Assembly: GCA_937124585.1 (NCBI GenBank)
Contig: CAKZKT010000018.1
Span: forward strand, 1-52,627
Length of the DNA stretch: 52,627 nucleotides
Direction of reading: 5' to 3'
Source: an uncultured Anaerolineae bacterium
GTDB taxonomy: Bacteria > Chloroflexota > Anaerolineae > CG2-30-64-16
The notes beneath the pieces are model-generated. The model was not told the DNA's origin, did no database searches, and saw only the letters and a program-made list of their open reading frames with translations. The translations under genes and the position numbers were made by a program. The stretch's first letter is position 1. Each line of letters begins with the position of its first letter. Below, piece by piece: positions 52,276 to 52,627 of this stretch.

Positions 52276-52585
52276 ATTGGACAGGATTGCCGAGCGCCTG
52301 CGTCCGATTTTTATTCGGCGGGGCATCAAACGTGCGCTGGTCTTTGGCTCATTGGCGCGCGGGGAAGCATCGCGGCGGAGCGATCTCGATTTGATCGTCG
52401 TTATGGATACGGACGCGCGTTTCTTAGATCGCTACGATGCTTTGCTTGGGCTGATTGCGCGCGCCATTCCAGAACGCGCCGTGGATTTGTTGATCTATAC
52501 GCCGCAGGAGCTCGAACGCCTTGCGCAGCGTCGGTTTATTGCGGCAGCATTGCGCGAAGGAAAGACGATCTATGAGTCTGAGTAA
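52259..52585 (+). CDS. MNT-domain nucleotidyltransferase (antitoxin of an MNT/HEPN pair)
   Basis: A 108-residue minimal nucleotidyltransferase; either of two adjacent ATGs (52259, 52262) may be used after a GGAGGGGGAG site. The nucleotide-binding motif is VFGSLARGEASRRSDLDLIV, with the GS-x10-D-x-D spacing exact, and the second half has RAVDLLIYTPQELERL. In characterised MNT/HEPN modules the MNT protein inactivates the HEPN RNase toxin by AMPylating it. The next gene overlaps it by 14 bases and encodes a HEPN-like protein, so the pair is probably a toxin-antitoxin module. Confidence 0.85.
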   Translation: MMAQDELDRIAERLRPIFIRRGIKRALVFGSLARGEASRRSDLDLIVVMDTDARFLDRYDALLGLIARAIPERAVDLLIYTPQELERLAQRRFIAAALREGKTIYESE

Positions 52586-52627
52586 GAATCGCTATGAAGC
52601 CGAGCGATGGCTGCGCACAGCGGAGGA
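52572..52627 (+). CDS. HEPN-domain protein, N-terminus only (cut by the window end)
   Basis: Only 18 complete codons are visible: MSLSKNRYEAERWLRTAE. The YEAERWLRTAE pattern is the usual first helix of HEPN proteins paired with MNT. The start overlaps the MNT gene by 14 bases in another frame. The RNase motif R-x4-6-H expected later in the protein lies outside the window, so activity cannot be judged. Confidence 0.65.
   Translation, partial: MSLSKNRYEAERWLRTAE

Noticed and set aside
1-52627. tRNA genes, CRISPR arrays, transposases, phage genes or replication origin
   Set aside because: Looked for and not seen; the repeats found are short palindromes or heptamers without spacer structure, and no cloverleaf or IS-type terminal repeats were recognised.

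Overview
The window is GC-rich, densely coded bacterial chromosome with many GTG starts and 4-base gene overlaps. It is most consistent with a member of the Chloroflexota, near the Anaerolineae/Caldilineae. The reasons are a bacterial XPB helicase with helicase-associated partner proteins, Zn-ribbon/cyclase/AAA/TPR giant regulators, Opp-type ABC operons with very large binding lipoproteins, and a secreted protease ending in a basic-tipped HLPMIWRR tail. This is inference from gene content; there is no rRNA or tRNA in the window. No CRISPR array, insertion sequence or prophage was seen.

Layout. 1-5.6 kb: LysM lipoprotein, an orphan helicase-associated-domain protein, a YkvA-like protein, RimO and a RodZ-like protein. 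5.7-12.4 kb: amidase, a corrinoid-methyltransferase-like UroD-family protein, RadA, an MFS exporter, an Mth938-fold protein, ProC, YggT and a small lipoprotein. 12.5-17.3 kb: a giant secreted subtilase and a TM1367-type cyclophilin-fold protein. 17.4-23.5 kb: XPB helicase translationally coupled to two helicase-associated proteins. 23.6-30.3 kb: a single-domain response regulator, then a leftward run of penicillin acylase, GNAT, Zn-ribbon protein, a second UroD-family protein and a frameshifted MATE exporter. 30.3-43.7 kb: leftward genes for a cyclase/AAA/TPR regulator, a cyclic-nucleotide-binding protein, a GH13 glucosidase, a small membrane protein and a complete Opp-type ABC transporter with its binding lipoprotein. 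43.8-46.1 kb: an orphan family-1 binding lipoprotein and a LacI regulator. 46.2-52 kb: an FKP-like fucokinase/pyrophosphorylase, a GDP-mannose 3,5-epimerase-like enzyme and a nucleotide-sugar dehydrogenase. 52-52.6 kb: a decayed MNT fragment and an MNT/HEPN toxin-antitoxin pair cut by the window edge.

Ten sigma70-type promoters were found by eye, each with exactly 17 bases between the -35 and -10 hexamers. They sit where the gene layout predicts transcription starts: lysM, ykvA, rodZ, amidase, radA, MFS, XPB, opp, lacI and fkp. LacI and fkp are divergent, and a near-perfect LacI-family operator palindrome abuts the lacI -10 box.

The regions most worth following are: (i) the XPB operon, where the helicase and three other proteins appear to share one helicase-associated domain; (ii) the cyclase-like regulator, which keeps the metal-binding Asp residues but seems to have lost the substrate Lys and transition-state Asn, encoded near a stand-alone cNMP sensor and a transport/glucosidase operon; and (iii) the FKP + GME-like + dehydrogenase sugar-nucleotide cluster.
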